Source: Neobacillus nitrireducens (lineage in GTDB: Bacteria > Bacillota > Bacilli > Bacillales > Cytobacillaceae). Taken from it: a stretch of DNA of 64,000 bases. The position numbers and the translations under genes are program-made. Below, piece after piece: positions 46,169 to 55,051 of this stretch. The stretch lies in contig NZ_CP133262.1 of NCBI RefSeq assembly GCF_030915405.1, forward strand, positions 310,001 through 374,000, given 5' to 3'. The notes beneath the pieces were generated by a model. That model worked only from the letters and a program-made list of their open reading frames with translations, had not been told where the DNA came from and did no database searches. The number at the start of each line of letters is the position of its first letter. Position 1 is the first letter of the stretch.

Positions 46169-47650
46169 ATGCAAAATACGGCACTTAAAGCCCAAGAAAC
46201 AGTCCATGAACACGAGTTTGGCGAGCACTTAGAAAGAAAGCTTAAAACACGGCATCTTACCATGATTGCTATCGGGGGAACAATTGGAACAGGTTTATTT
46301 TTAGCAAGTGGAACCACGATTCATGATGCTGGGCCTGGTGGAGCATTAGCTGCCTATATCATTGCAGGAATAATGGTGTATTTTATCATGGGTAGCTTAG
46401 GCGAAATGGCAGCATTTATTCCGATTTCAGGTTCCTTTAGTACTTATACCTCAAGGTTTGTCGACCCTGCATTGGGTTTTGCTGTTGGCTGGAACTATTG
46501 GTACAATAATGCGATTATATTTGCTTTGGAATTATCAGCATCGGCATTAATCATGAAATTTTGGTTTCCGGATGTCCCAGGTATTATTTGGAGCGCAAGT
46601 TTCCTGGTAATCATTTTTGGTCTAAACTTTTTATCCGTTAAGGGGTATGGTGAATCAGAATTCTGGTTTTCATTGATTAAAGTTGCAACAATTATATTAT
46701 TTATTGTTGTTGGGTTATTAATGATCTTTGGAATTTTGAAGGGCCATAGTGGCGGATTTGAAAATTTCACAAAAGGAGAAGCTCCATTTAAAGGCGGCTT
46801 GTTATCCATATTTAGTGTATTTATGGTGGTTGGATTTGCCTTTCAAGGCACGGAGCTCGTCGGGATTACAGCCGGTGAAAGTGAAAATCCTGCGAAAAAT
46901 TTACCTAAGGCAGTAAAGCAGATATTTTGGAGAATATTATTGTTTTATGTTTTAGCGATTTTTATTATTGGATGTTTAATCAGCTATGCCGACCCAAAAT
47001 TATTAAGCGCTGATTTAGAGAATATTGCTGTGAGTCCGTTTACTTTAGTATTTGAAAATGCAGGTCTTGCTTTTGCGGCAGCTGCCATGAATGCGGTAAT
47101 CCTTACCTCAGTTTTGTCAGCTGGGAATTCCACTTTATACGCCGCTTCGCGTGTCCTTTGGGTATTGGCGGAAGAAGGAAAAGCTCCGTCATTCTTGAAA
47201 AAATTAAATAAAGGTGGTGTTCCGATTTACGCATTATATGCGTCAACCCTTGTTGGAATGCTGTGCTTCCTTACCTCCCTTTTTGGTGATGGAGCTGTTT
47301 ATTCTTGGCTATTGAATGCTGCTGGCTTAGCTGGTTATATCTCTTGGTTAAGTATTTCGGTGACACATTATCGATTCCGTAAAGCTTTTGTTGCACAAGG
47401 AAAAGATTTCAAAGACCTGCCCTATAAAGCAAAGTGGTTTCCATTTGGGCCAATTTTGGCGACTGTATTATGTTTAATCGCAATGCTTGGAACAAACTAC
47501 GGGGCATTTATTGGCTCAAAGGTTGACTGGTATGGTATATTGGTTTCTTATATTGGACTACCTTTATTCCTAATAGGTTATTTAGGCTATAAAAGTGTTA
47601 ACAAAACAAAAATAGTGCCATTAAAAGAGGCCGATTTCCGAAGAGATTAA
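46169..47650 (+). CDS. Amino-acid permease (AAT/APC family), probably histidine
   Basis: A 493-residue, 12-helix amino-acid permease with the family signature MIAIGGTIGTGLFLASG, GxMVYFIMGSLGEMAAFIP and ELVGITAGESENPAKNLPKAV. LysP/HutM/RocE-like. It lies 74 bp after hutH behind AGAGGTG and ends in a terminator, so it is probably co-transcribed and imports histidine; the substrate is inferred from context only. Confidence 0.85.
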   Translation: MQNTALKAQETVHEHEFGEHLERKLKTRHLTMIAIGGTIGTGLFLASGTTIHDAGPGGALAAYIIAGIMVYFIMGSLGEMAAFIPISGSFSTYTSRFVDPALGFAVGWNYWYNNAIIFALELSASALIMKFWFPDVPGIIWSASFLVIIFGLNFLSVKGYGESEFWFSLIKVATIILFIVVGLLMIFGILKGHSGGFENFTKGEAPFKGGLLSIFSVFMVVGFAFQGTELVGITAGESENPAKNLPKAVKQIFWRILLFYVLAIFIIGCLISYADPKLLSADLENIAVSPFTLVFENAGLAFAAAAMNAVILTSVLSAGNSTLYAASRVLWVLAEEGKAPSFLKKLNKGGVPIYALYASTLVGMLCFLTSLFGDGAVYSWLLNAAGLAGYISWLSISVTHYRFRKAFVAQGKDFKDLPYKAKWFPFGPILATVLCLIAMLGTNYGAFIGSKVDWYGILVSYIGLPLFLIGYLGYKSVNKTKIVPLKEADFRRD

Positions 47651-47674
47651 GTATATATGAATCATCTTTTAGCA

Positions 47675-47715
47675 AAAACAGTGGATTTCACAAAAAGAAA
47701 TCCACTGTTTTTTTA
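47675..47715 (+). terminator. Terminator of the hutH-permease operon
   Basis: AAAACAGTGGATTTC / GAAATCCACTGTTTT, then TTTTA. Confidence 0.9.
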
Positions 47716-47881
47716 TACCCAAAATAGATAATCATTTTAGGATTTACACAGTTCAAGAAAGAGGATCTCCTGGAACGAATATTCAAAAAGAAGACATATA
47801 TGTAAAATAATATTTTATTTTTTTGGGATATAATGGTTTACAAAATTATCAACAAACAAAATGAAACCAAGGGGGAAGGAA

Positions 47882-48661
47882 ATGAATGAGGTTGAAGAAT
47901 GGTACGATACAAAATACGATGAGTGGAAAAGACTTGAGAGACATAAAATAGAATTCGATATAACCAAAAAGTACCTAGATGAATATTTACAAGGAGATCA
48001 TTTGGAAGTATTTGATATTGGTGGCGGACCAGGAAGATATTCTTTGTACCTGGCAGAAAAAGGACATAAGGTGTCTTTATTGGATTTATCTAAACAAAAT
48101 ATTGTTGTTGCTAAAGAGAAATCCTTAGAAAGAGGAATTACATTAGAATCATATATTCACGGAAACGCATTGGAATTAGAGAATTTTAACAGGACATTTG
48201 ATGTTATTCTACTTATGGGACCTTTATATCACTTAACTAAGGAGTCTGATAGAAGAATCGCTGTAGAAGGCGCATTAAGATTATTAAAGCCTAATGGCAT
48301 TATTGTTACGGCGTTTATCTCTAACTATGCACCATTACAAAATTATTTATCAGATGTTTCTCCAATCGATTCCGTTAGTGAAATCCTGGAGTATTTAGAA
48401 AGTGAAAAAAACAAAACATTAGAAGGTTTTACAACAGCTTACTTTACGGATTTTAAAGAAGCTAAAAACTTCATGAAAAGCTTCGAGTTAACAGAATTAG
48501 TATTTGCTGGAGTTGAAAATGTTTTACGTTGTAAAGAAAAAGAGATTAACTCGTTAGAAGAAAGCGAATATAAAAAGTGGTTAGAAATAGGATATCACTT
48601 AAGTAGAGATGAAAATGTCATCGGGACTAGTCAACACTTTTTATACATTGGACGTAAATAG
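47882..48661 (+). CDS. Class I SAM-dependent methyltransferase
   Basis: A 259-residue Rossmann methyltransferase with motif I VFDIGGGPGRYS, motif II SLLDLS, post-I GNALEL and motif IV FDVILLMGPLYHL. ATG 47882 follows GGGGGAAGG. Substrate unknown; small-molecule methylation is likely. It is monocistronic with its own hairpin terminator. Confidence 0.85.
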   Translation: MNEVEEWYDTKYDEWKRLERHKIEFDITKKYLDEYLQGDHLEVFDIGGGPGRYSLYLAEKGHKVSLLDLSKQNIVVAKEKSLERGITLESYIHGNALELENFNRTFDVILLMGPLYHLTKESDRRIAVEGALRLLKPNGIIVTAFISNYAPLQNYLSDVSPIDSVSEILEYLESEKNKTLEGFTTAYFTDFKEAKNFMKSFELTELVFAGVENVLRCKEKEINSLEESEYKKWLEIGYHLSRDENVIGTSQHFLYIGRK

Positions 48662-48682
48662 GTGTTGCTTTGCCTATTTTTA
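48656..48682 (+). terminator. Terminator of the methyltransferase gene
   Basis: AAATAGG / CCTATTT plus TTATC, overlapping the stop codon. Confidence 0.55.
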
Positions 48683-48797
48683 TCTAGTGAATGTCAACCT
48701 ATGGGATTCAAAGGGTGATTAGATGCTAGGAGGAAAATTCTGAATATCTAATACGGAATGGGCATTATAAAAGTGGAAATCACAAGGGGGAATTCAG

Positions 48798-49376
48798 ATG
48801 AATATCGTTCAGAAAGCAATTAATTTTGCATCAATAGCCCATCGAAATCAGACGAGGAAAGCAACAGAAATTCCATATATCACTCATCCTTTTGCCGTGG
48901 GGATGCTTTTGCAAAAGGAGAGGTGTTCGGATTCCGTCATCGCTGCGGGTATTCTTCATGATACGCTCGAAGATACCGATACAAATTATGACACATTAGT
49001 AGAGAATTTTGGAGAGCATATTGCGAGTTTGGTCAGAGTTGCTTCAGAACAAGATAAAACTCTCCCTTGGCACGTAAGAAAACAGCATACCATTGATATG
49101 TTAAAAGATTTATCTTTAGAAGAAATACAAGTCATCACAGCTGATAAATTACATAATCTGCAGTCCATTAGCGCGGACCTTGAAACCATTGGTGACAAGG
49201 TTTGGGAGCGCCTTAACCAGGGAGTGACAGATCAGCATTGGTATTATGCCAGTATTGTGAAAGAATTAGCACCTAGAAAAAAAGAATTTACACTGATACG
49301 GGAGCTGGAGTTGGAAGTAGTCCAATTGTTTGGGACACTTAAATTCCCTTCGAATGATGATCCTAACAGATCATGA
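48798..49376 (+). CDS. HD-domain phosphohydrolase, small alarmone hydrolase-like
   Basis: A 192-residue RelA/SpoT-type HD domain without synthetase or regulatory domains. Metal-binding motifs: HRNQTRK with the first His, ITHP, ILHDTLEDT (HD pair) and ADKLHNL. This is the SAH/MESH1 layout, so (p)ppGpp or NADPH hydrolysis is possible. The Shine-Dalgarno sequence is AAGGGGG. No synthetase is nearby. Confidence 0.75.
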   Translation: MNIVQKAINFASIAHRNQTRKATEIPYITHPFAVGMLLQKERCSDSVIAAGILHDTLEDTDTNYDTLVENFGEHIASLVRVASEQDKTLPWHVRKQHTIDMLKDLSLEEIQVITADKLHNLQSISADLETIGDKVWERLNQGVTDQHWYYASIVKELAPRKKEFTLIRELELEVVQLFGTLKFPSNDDPNRS

Positions 49377-49459
49377 ATTAATTTAGATACAAGAAGTAGA
49401 CACATATAATATAATTAATGGCATGTAAGACCTACTCTAAAGCAGGAGAATGCCAATTA

Positions 49460-50431
49460 ATGAAAAAATACGAAAATCAACTACCGACAACGATGACCAT
49501 GGGATGGAAATCGATGATCAGCATGCTGAGAGATTCTCTCACACGAGCTGCGAATCGGAGACCTAAGGCTGTAATCGAGGCGGAAACATTCCTGCCAGCT
49601 GAGACAATCTCAATCTCTGATGCCCCTCGGGTCACCTGGTTTGGCCACTCGGCTTTTTTTCTCGAAATAGAGGGCAAGAGGCTTTTATTTGATCCCATGT
49701 TTGGTTCTCGTCCTTCACCTGTTTCGTGGGCAGGTACCAAGCGATACATGAGTAATCTTTCTGTGCATCTTGAGGATTTTCCGACACTCGATGCAATTAT
49801 TATTTCCCACGATCATTATGATCATCTAGATTACCAATCCATTTGTAAATTAAAGGATAAAGCATCGCGTTTTTTTGTACCGCTCGGTGTTCGTCAGCGT
49901 TTGATCAAATGGGGCGTTCCTTCAGAAAGGATTACCGAACATGCTTGGTGGGAAGAGGTGGAATTCAAAGGACTCACACTTGCTTGTACACCGGCAAGAC
50001 ATTTCTCGGGCAGGGGATTATTTGACCGTGATTCTACCATGTGGTGCTCATGGGTCATTGCAGGCAAGGGGACGAAGGTATTCTTCAGTGGAGACAGCGG
50101 ATATGGTCCTCACTTTAAAGAAATTGGCCAAAAATATGGTCCGTTTGATTTAACGCTGTTAGAATGCGGGCAATACGACGAGCGGTGGTCCAGTATTCAT
50201 ATGATGCCGGAAGAGACGGTACAGGCTCATCTGGATCTTGGCGGGCAGTTGTTAATTCCCGTTCATTGGGGTGCGTTTACACTTGCCTTTCATGCGTGGA
50301 CAGATCCAGTAGAAAGAGTAACGGAAGCTGCATTAAATCACCAGGTTCGTATTTCAACACCTAAAATAGGGGAGACAGTCGTGATTACTTCAGAAGACTT
50401 TCCGACCAGTCTATGGTGGAGAGGATTATAA
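49460..50431 (+). CDS. MBL-fold metal-dependent hydrolase (NAPE-PLD/UlaG-like)
   Basis: About 323 residues. The metal site is SHDHYDHLD (HxHxDH), with a further His in CTPARHFSGRG, the Asp in SGDSGYGPHF and the C-terminal IPVHWG. The layout is that of N-acyl-phosphatidylethanolamine phospholipase D-like hydrolases. ATG 49460 is preferred because AGGAG lies upstream; the in-frame ATG at 49418 has none. Confidence 0.85.
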   Translation: MKKYENQLPTTMTMGWKSMISMLRDSLTRAANRRPKAVIEAETFLPAETISISDAPRVTWFGHSAFFLEIEGKRLLFDPMFGSRPSPVSWAGTKRYMSNLSVHLEDFPTLDAIIISHDHYDHLDYQSICKLKDKASRFFVPLGVRQRLIKWGVPSERITEHAWWEEVEFKGLTLACTPARHFSGRGLFDRDSTMWCSWVIAGKGTKVFFSGDSGYGPHFKEIGQKYGPFDLTLLECGQYDERWSSIHMMPEETVQAHLDLGGQLLIPVHWGAFTLAFHAWTDPVERVTEAALNHQVRISTPKIGETVVITSEDFPTSLWWRGL

Positions 50432-50498
50432 AGTAAACTTCTTGCATGAAAAATATACCTTCTGGAAAAATTATATGAAAGAAAGGAAGGTGAATTAT

Positions 50499-51053
50499 GT
50501 GCCAGATGTTTTGAAGGCTATTAAAAATGTAGTGCAATCGTTGCTAGACGAAGAGCCCAAATCACCTTTACATGTTGGTGAAGTGATGGCTTACTGGTTA
50601 TTCTTAGCTTTATGCGCGGAAACACAGGTACAGACGGAAGCTGGAATTAATAGCACGACCGACCCTGAATTGAGAAAAGCGCTTCATGAAGCAGTCGAGA
50701 TGTTCAAATCGCAGAAAGAGCAGCTCACAGCATTTTTGCGGTTAGAAGGAGTACCCTTACCACCTACAAGTGAATCGAAACCTATCTCAGATCCAAATAG
50801 TGTCCCGTTTGGCGTCAAGTTAACGGATAAAGAACTTGCAAACAGCCTGAAGAAAAAAATATCAATGGCGATAACAAACTGTGCAAATGCATCAGCTCAA
50901 ATTATTCGTAACGATGTTGGTATAATGTGGGGCAAATTTTTGCAGGAACATATAACCTTTTTAATAACTTTTAAATCACAAATGCGAAAACGAGGATGGC
51001 TTAATGTGCCACCGCCGTATCATCCAGCAGGTTCACCGAATTCAGGAAGGTGA
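50499..51053 (+). CDS. DUF3231 family protein, copy 1
   Basis: About 184 residues from GTG 50499 (AAGGAAGGTG 6-8 nt upstream). Contains the family pattern PLHVGEVMAYWLFL...EAGINSTTDPELRKAL and a GVKLTDKELANSL segment. Mostly helical, ferritin-like in appearance. Related DUF3231 proteins occur in spores of Bacillus, but no function is established. It overlaps the second copy's Shine-Dalgarno sequence. Confidence 0.7.
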   Translation: MPDVLKAIKNVVQSLLDEEPKSPLHVGEVMAYWLFLALCAETQVQTEAGINSTTDPELRKALHEAVEMFKSQKEQLTAFLRLEGVPLPPTSESKPISDPNSVPFGVKLTDKELANSLKKKISMAITNCANASAQIIRNDVGIMWGKFLQEHITFLITFKSQMRKRGWLNVPPPYHPAGSPNSGR

Positions 51054-51058
51054 GAAAT

Positions 51059-51634
51059 GTGTCAGACGTATTAGAAGCTGTTAAAAATGTTTTGCAATCT
51101 TTGATGGACGATGAGGCCAAACCACCCTTACATGTTGGTGAGGTTATGTCTTTCTGGTCATTCCTTTCTGAGGTGGCGGGGGAACAAGTACATTCAGAAG
51201 CAGGGATTAATAGTACAACGGACCCCGAATTGAGGAAAGCTTTTCATGCCGCCGTAAAAATGTTCAAATCTCAGATAGAACGACTCTCAGCATTTATGAG
51301 AATAGAAGGAGTCCCTTTACCACCTTTAAGTGAATCTAAGCCAATCTCCGATCCAAATATGGTACCGTTCGGCGTCAAGTTGACGGATGATGAACTTGCA
51401 AACAGCATTGGTATAAAAATATATCTAGGTATTTCATATTGTGCTAACGCCATAATTGAGTCGATACGCACCGATGTTGGTTTATTATGGGTTGAATTTT
51501 TACAGGAATACATGACATTTGGAGTAACCATAAAAACACTAATGAAAAGAAGAGGATGGCTTAAAGTGCCGCCTTACTATTTTCCACCCGGTTCACCCAG
51601 TCAATGGCAGAATGAAAGCAATCAAAATATATAA
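51059..51634 (+). CDS. DUF3231 family protein, copy 2
   Basis: About 191 residues from GTG 51059, again behind GGAAGGTGA with the same spacing as copy 1. It is clearly a tandem paralogue (PLHVGEVMSFW, EAGINSTTDPELRKAF, PFGVKLTDDELANSI). It starts 5 bp after the copy-1 stop, so the two are a translationally coupled pair. Divergence between copies shows an old duplication. Confidence 0.7.
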   Translation: MSDVLEAVKNVLQSLMDDEAKPPLHVGEVMSFWSFLSEVAGEQVHSEAGINSTTDPELRKAFHAAVKMFKSQIERLSAFMRIEGVPLPPLSESKPISDPNMVPFGVKLTDDELANSIGIKIYLGISYCANAIIESIRTDVGLLWVEFLQEYMTFGVTIKTLMKRRGWLKVPPYYFPPGSPSQWQNESNQNI

Positions 51635-51702
51635 ATGTTCTGAAACTAGTATGGACCCAAGTCTATTACTTGTTCATCTGAGGGGTACCTTCTAGAAGAT
51701 AC

Positions 51703-51728
51703 GGCTGTCTTAAAGAGGCAGCTTTTTC
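51703..51728 (+). terminator. Terminator of the DUF3231 pair
   Basis: GGCTGTCT-TAAAG-AGGCAGC followed by TTTTTCTT. Confidence 0.65.
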
Positions 51729-51880
51729 TTGTTGTGGAGACACCTATGTTTGAATGGAGAAAATAATCAAATTTATATAAATGGAAAAAGAAGCCCTTTT
51801 AAAAAATTCTTGCACATTTTTGAATCATTCAGCATATAGTAACTTCTGTGAGAAATTTTTCTAGGAAGGAAGTATGAACA

Positions 51881-52018
51881 ATGAATAACATTCAATTCAA
51901 AACATCAAAGGAAAACGACTGTAAAAATGGAGGGAATGGATATAAAATTGTTGAGATCAATGTCTCGGATCCAAATGAAAATTTATTTGCTGTAGTGACA
52001 CCTATTAAAAAACAATAA
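51881..52018 (+). CDS. Small hypothetical protein (45 aa)
   Basis: An ATG downstream of AGGAAGGAAG reads MNNIQFKTSKENDCKNGGNG ... VSDPNENLFAVVTPIKKQ and TAA. Soluble and polar, with one Cys and an Asn/Gly-rich centre. It has no recognisable family or secretion signal. It stands alone between a terminator and a repeat-rich region. Leader-peptide or signalling roles are possible but unsupported. Confidence 0.45.
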   Translation: MNNIQFKTSKENDCKNGGNGYKIVEINVSDPNENLFAVVTPIKKQ

Positions 52019-52249
52019 GAGAGAGAATCTCTTTAATTATTGAAAGATCCTTTTTTTAATACATAGAAAGATAGTTTCCATTACTAGTCCACTATGATAT
52101 TTAAAAGAAGTGAAACGAAATTCAGATGCAAAGGTTTAGGAGTTAAAAATTATATACCATGATAATAATTAATAGTAAATGTCAGGTTAAGAAAGTTGTC
52201 TATGCATTAAGACAGTCCTCTTATTCCGATTAGGGTTTTTTTAGGCTCT
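52019..52249. other. Intergenic, nothing recognised
   Basis: AT-rich DNA between the 45-codon ORF and the repeat. A short AAGAGA/TCTCTT hairpin follows the stop. There is no credible ORF on either strand. Confidence 0.4.
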
Positions 52250-52487
52250 GTTATAGCTGAATGTTGATTTTATTGTGTTTGAAAAATAAGCGGAAAAATT
52301 CCGTTTAAATTGGGAAATACCCATATTTCCTTAAAAATAAACGGAGTTTTTCCGGTAATATGATCCAAATCTTTGGATTTTGTCATATTTTGACCAGTTA
52401 AGCGGAAAATATCCGCTTATATCTGCTTCCTAAGCTACCTCTATATACATTAGCCGGAAATTCTCCGCCTATGAATTCTCTTATCCT
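52250..52487 (+). repeat. Dispersed ~240-bp palindrome-rich repeat, copy A
   Basis: Contains repeated short palindromes of the type AGCGGAAAATATCCGCT and CCGGAAATTCTCCG, plus blocks such as TTGGGAAATACCCATATTTCC. The same order of blocks occurs in reverse complement at 58546-58783, with roughly 80% identity by eye. No ORF is inside. It looks like a non-coding, MITE- or REP-like family member. Confidence 0.8.
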
Positions 52488-52767
52488 ACGAAAATTAACA
52501 ATGAATAATAAGAGAGCCTTTTATAAAATGAACAAAGCCAATATTCATCATATTTGCCTTGTTCAAACGTGTATATATAATGTTCAAGAGTTATTTTAAC
52601 TAGTTTTGCGATTAGAGAAGTTTTATTACAGTAGTTGTTTGCGGTTGAAGCTATTGCATCATGATCTCAAGGTTAACCTCGGGTTATTAATACATTAACG
52701 ATTAACAGTTTATTATTTGGTGTGTAAATACTCTAAATAAATATATAACTTTACTCAAAGAGCAAGC
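52488..52767. other. Intergenic, nothing recognised
   Basis: AT-rich DNA between the repeat and the cwlJ stop. No ORF or clear hairpin terminator was found. Confidence 0.4.
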
Positions 52768-53208
52768 TTAACCCCTATAAACACTATCACATGTTCCCGC
52801 TTTTGGTTCATAAAAACAATGTTCCTTAAATTGACCAGAATGAGGTTGACCGTACCATGTTGGAGGACATGGAGCATGTGGGTTAAAATACCATAGTGCA
52901 TATTTCGCCGGGTGAACTCTCCAACTATTCAAATTTTGTTTTGCTAATCTTTTTTCAGATGTTCTTGCTCTTTGATAAAAGACATTTCCTTTTTGAACAG
53001 CTTCAAAAGAATAATTTCCTCCTTGTACTTGAAATATTACATCATGAATAGTGTTTATATCCTTGAAGTCTAAACAAGTTGCTGCACACCGATTCACTAT
53101 TACATTTCCAACATATAACATTCCTTGTTTTCCTTCACCTTCGGCTTCTGCTCTCATCATCCTTGCCATTTCGTCTACTTCATAACTTCGATAATTTACT
53201 CTTGGCAT
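52768..53208 (-). CDS. cwlJ: Spore cortex-lytic hydrolase CwlJ
   Basis: A 146-residue Hydrolase_2 family enzyme that degrades cortex peptidoglycan during Ca-dipicolinate-triggered germination. Family features: ARMMRAEAEGEGKQGMLYVGNVIVNR with the catalytic Glu, FEAVQKGNVFYQRA, YALWYFNPHAPCPPTWYGQP and FKEHCFYEP. There is no signal peptide, as in CwlJ, which is assembled in the spore coat. The Shine-Dalgarno sequence is GGGGTGA. A sigma-E/K-like -10 lies upstream. Confidence 0.92.
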   Translation of the reverse strand: MPRVNYRSYEVDEMARMMRAEAEGEGKQGMLYVGNVIVNRCAATCLDFKDINTIHDVIFQVQGGNYSFEAVQKGNVFYQRARTSEKRLAKQNLNSWRVHPAKYALWYFNPHAPCPPTWYGQPHSGQFKEHCFYEPKAGTCDSVYRG

Positions 53209-53225
53209 TTTATCACCCCAAAAAT

Positions 53226-53233
53226 ATAGTATG
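53226..53233 (-). promoter_or_regulatory. Candidate sporulation sigma (E/K) -10 of cwlJ
   Basis: CATACTAT on the minus strand, followed by ATT, fits both CATACAnT (sigma-E) and CATANNNTA (sigma-K). It is 18 bp from the ATG, so the leader would be very short. The -35 is unclear. Confidence 0.35.
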
Positions 53234-53710
53234 AAAAAAAGCCAACATTCATGTCATTGTTTATATAATAAGAATGCTTAGTTTCAATAGCATCCAGTTT
53301 TTAAATAAAATTAATACTATTGAATTAATGCACCGTTTTAATATCTATAGGTAAGAATTTGATGTAATCTCCTTCTTTCCCCTGCTCCATCCCAAACGTG
53401 CGACTTTTACTGTATTAGGCGTTCCATTTTATACTTTTAGACTAAAACAATTAAATTACAAACTTTACGAAATTGATTTAGCTTCTTCCGTTTAATGGAA
53501 AAAATGTTCCTATATCGTTTAATCGTCTTTTCTCTAGAGCATAAATTAATCTATGGACATTTTGTTGTACAATTACAAGATTGCTAAATTCATCTTTCCT
53601 TCCATTCGGGAGGGTGAATAATTACCACTACAACTATAAGAAATCCTAACCCTTATTATTAACATAAAATTGATGGGCGAGCGTTTAATCCAATACTTTA
53701 CAATTGACAA
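53234..53710. other. Intergenic region between cwlJ and spx
   Basis: AT-rich DNA with no supported gene, repeat or hairpin terminator. Operator-like motifs begin at 53716. Confidence 0.45.
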
Positions 53711-53715
53711 AATGA

Positions 53716-53753
53716 ACTGTAACGTTTAAATTTACAGTATAGAAACTGTAATG
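53716..53753. promoter_or_regulatory. ACTGTAA-type operator cluster upstream of spx
   Basis: ACTGTAACG (53716-53724) and a perfect inverted repeat TTACAGT-ATAGAA-ACTGTAA (53732-53751). The same half-site occurs before the Rrf2 gene and the 55052 gene. Confidence 0.6.
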
Positions 53754-53811
53754 TTTTTTATTACATTTAAAAGTGAATAGAACAAAAAACACCTAAGGAG
53801 TGTGTAGAAGT

Positions 53812-54207
53812 ATGGTGACTCTATATACCACACCAAGCTGTGGTTCTTGCCGAAAAGCAAAAGCTTGGCTTGAGGAACATCAAATCGACTATATGGAAAG
53901 AAACATCTTATCTAATCCGCTCACTGTCGATGAAATTAAATCAATTCTTCGCATGACAGAAGAAGGGACTAGCGAAATTATTTCCACGAATTCAAAGGCG
54001 TTCCAAGAATTAAACGTAAATATTGAATCTCTTCCGCTTAATGAATTGTACAAATTAATAATCGAGCATCCCAAAATGGTGCGCCGGCCAATTATCCTAG
54101 ACGAAAAAAGATTACAGGTTGGCTATAACGAGGACGAAATTCGTAGTTTTCTGCCACGTAGAATTCGCTCATATTTGTACACCGAATTACAAAAAAAGGC
54201 AAATTAA
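53812..54207 (+). CDS. spx: Spx-family redox transcription regulator (SpxA2-like)
   Basis: A 131-residue ArsC-fold protein with the redox switch CGSC (residues 10-13) and the near-invariant Spx segments [40 protein letters not shown]. It binds the RNA polymerase alpha C-terminal domain to redirect transcription under thiol stress. ATG 53812 follows AAGGAG (11 nt). It shares a locus with a BA3454-like peptide and an Rrf2 regulator, as in the B. anthracis spxA2-saiR region, where the Rrf2 protein represses spxA2. Confidence 0.9.
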   Translation: MVTLYTTPSCGSCRKAKAWLEEHQIDYMERNILSNPLTVDEIKSILRMTEEGTSEIISTNSKAFQELNVNIESLPLNELYKLIIEHPKMVRRPIILDEKRLQVGYNEDEIRSFLPRRIRSYLYTELQKKAN

Positions 54208-54248
54208 GGGGCAGGTCTATACAGAAATTTTAATAGGAGGAAAAAAGG

Positions 54249-54383
54249 ATGATTGAAGTATTTGTGAAAGTAAATTTTAATAATCAAAACTACCATACTA
54301 ACGTGATTGTGAAAAAAGATATAACTTGGGAAAAAATTAAACGAATAGCAGAAGAACAGGTCAAAAAACAATGGGGCATATAA
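54249..54383 (+). CDS. BA3454-family small stress protein (44 aa)
   Basis: ATG directly behind TAGGAGGAAAAAAGG. Sequence MIEVFVKVNFNNQNYHTNVI ... WEKIKRIAEEQVKKQWGI resembles the small BA3454 family of stress-response proteins (a beta hairpin then a helix ending QVxKQWG). It lies 42 bp after spx in the same direction and is likely co-transcribed. Confidence 0.65.
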   Translation: MIEVFVKVNFNNQNYHTNVIVKKDITWEKIKRIAEEQVKKQWGI

Positions 54384-54432
54384 ATCGAACCTGCTTACCA
54401 TGAACCACTAAGCTGAAGTCTTGACTAACTTA

Positions 54433-54447
54433 ACTGTAATGTACAGT
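54433..54447. promoter_or_regulatory. Operator upstream of the Rrf2 gene
   Basis: ACTGTA-ATG-TACAGT is a perfect palindrome with the same half-sites as before spx. It lies 81 bp upstream of the Rrf2 start and is probably autoregulatory. Confidence 0.6.
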
Positions 54448-54527
54448 ACGTTATTAAGTTTTATAAAAATGCTGACCATAAATGTATTAGTAAATATAGA
54501 TGAAAAGTTGTCTTAGGAGGCAAGCTC

Positions 54528-54941
54528 ATGAATAGTGATTTTACCCTTGCCATTCATAGTTTAACTTTTCTTGCGTTACAGACGGACTGCATGTCAACTA
54601 GTGAGGCCATCTCTGAAAGTGCTGGCGTCCATCCGGTACGTATACGAAAAGTGCTAAGTTTGTTAAAAAAACATGGATTTATTAAATCAAAAGAGGGAAC
54701 AGGCGGCGGATTTATTTTTGCCCTAGATCTAAGTGAAGTGAATCTTTGGGATATCTATAGGATAACATCAGAAGGTGCACTAAAGCCCAAGTGTCCAGAA
54801 TCCAATGAAAAATGTATTGTTGGAGCGAATATGGAAAGAATTCTATGTAGCATTTTCTTTGGTGTGGAAGAACATATGGGAGAATATTTAAAGGAGTATA
54901 CAATCAAAGAAGTTGTTAATCTTGTAAATAAGCGGCAATAA
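54528..54941 (+). CDS. Rrf2-family regulator (SaiR-like)
   Basis: A 137-residue Rrf2 protein with a winged HTH (STSEAISESAGVHPVRIRKVLSLLKKHGFI), a GTGGGFIFA wing and three Cys in CPESNEKCIVGANMERILC. That pattern suits a thiol/disulfide or Fe-S sensor. It lies downstream of spx and the BA3454-like gene. By analogy with B. anthracis SaiR it should repress spx and itself through the ACTGTAA motifs. AGGAGG precedes the ATG. Confidence 0.85.
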   Translation: MNSDFTLAIHSLTFLALQTDCMSTSEAISESAGVHPVRIRKVLSLLKKHGFIKSKEGTGGGFIFALDLSEVNLWDIYRITSEGALKPKCPESNEKCIVGANMERILCSIFFGVEEHMGEYLKEYTIKEVVNLVNKRQ

Positions 54942-55051
54942 ACAGGTTTATGGTTGTTGATTTCTATATGTAAAATGTAATGAAAAAAGTTACAGTTAAA
55001 CCTCATATCCTATCCGGATCAAACTTAAAATAATTCAAGAAGGTGAAAAAT

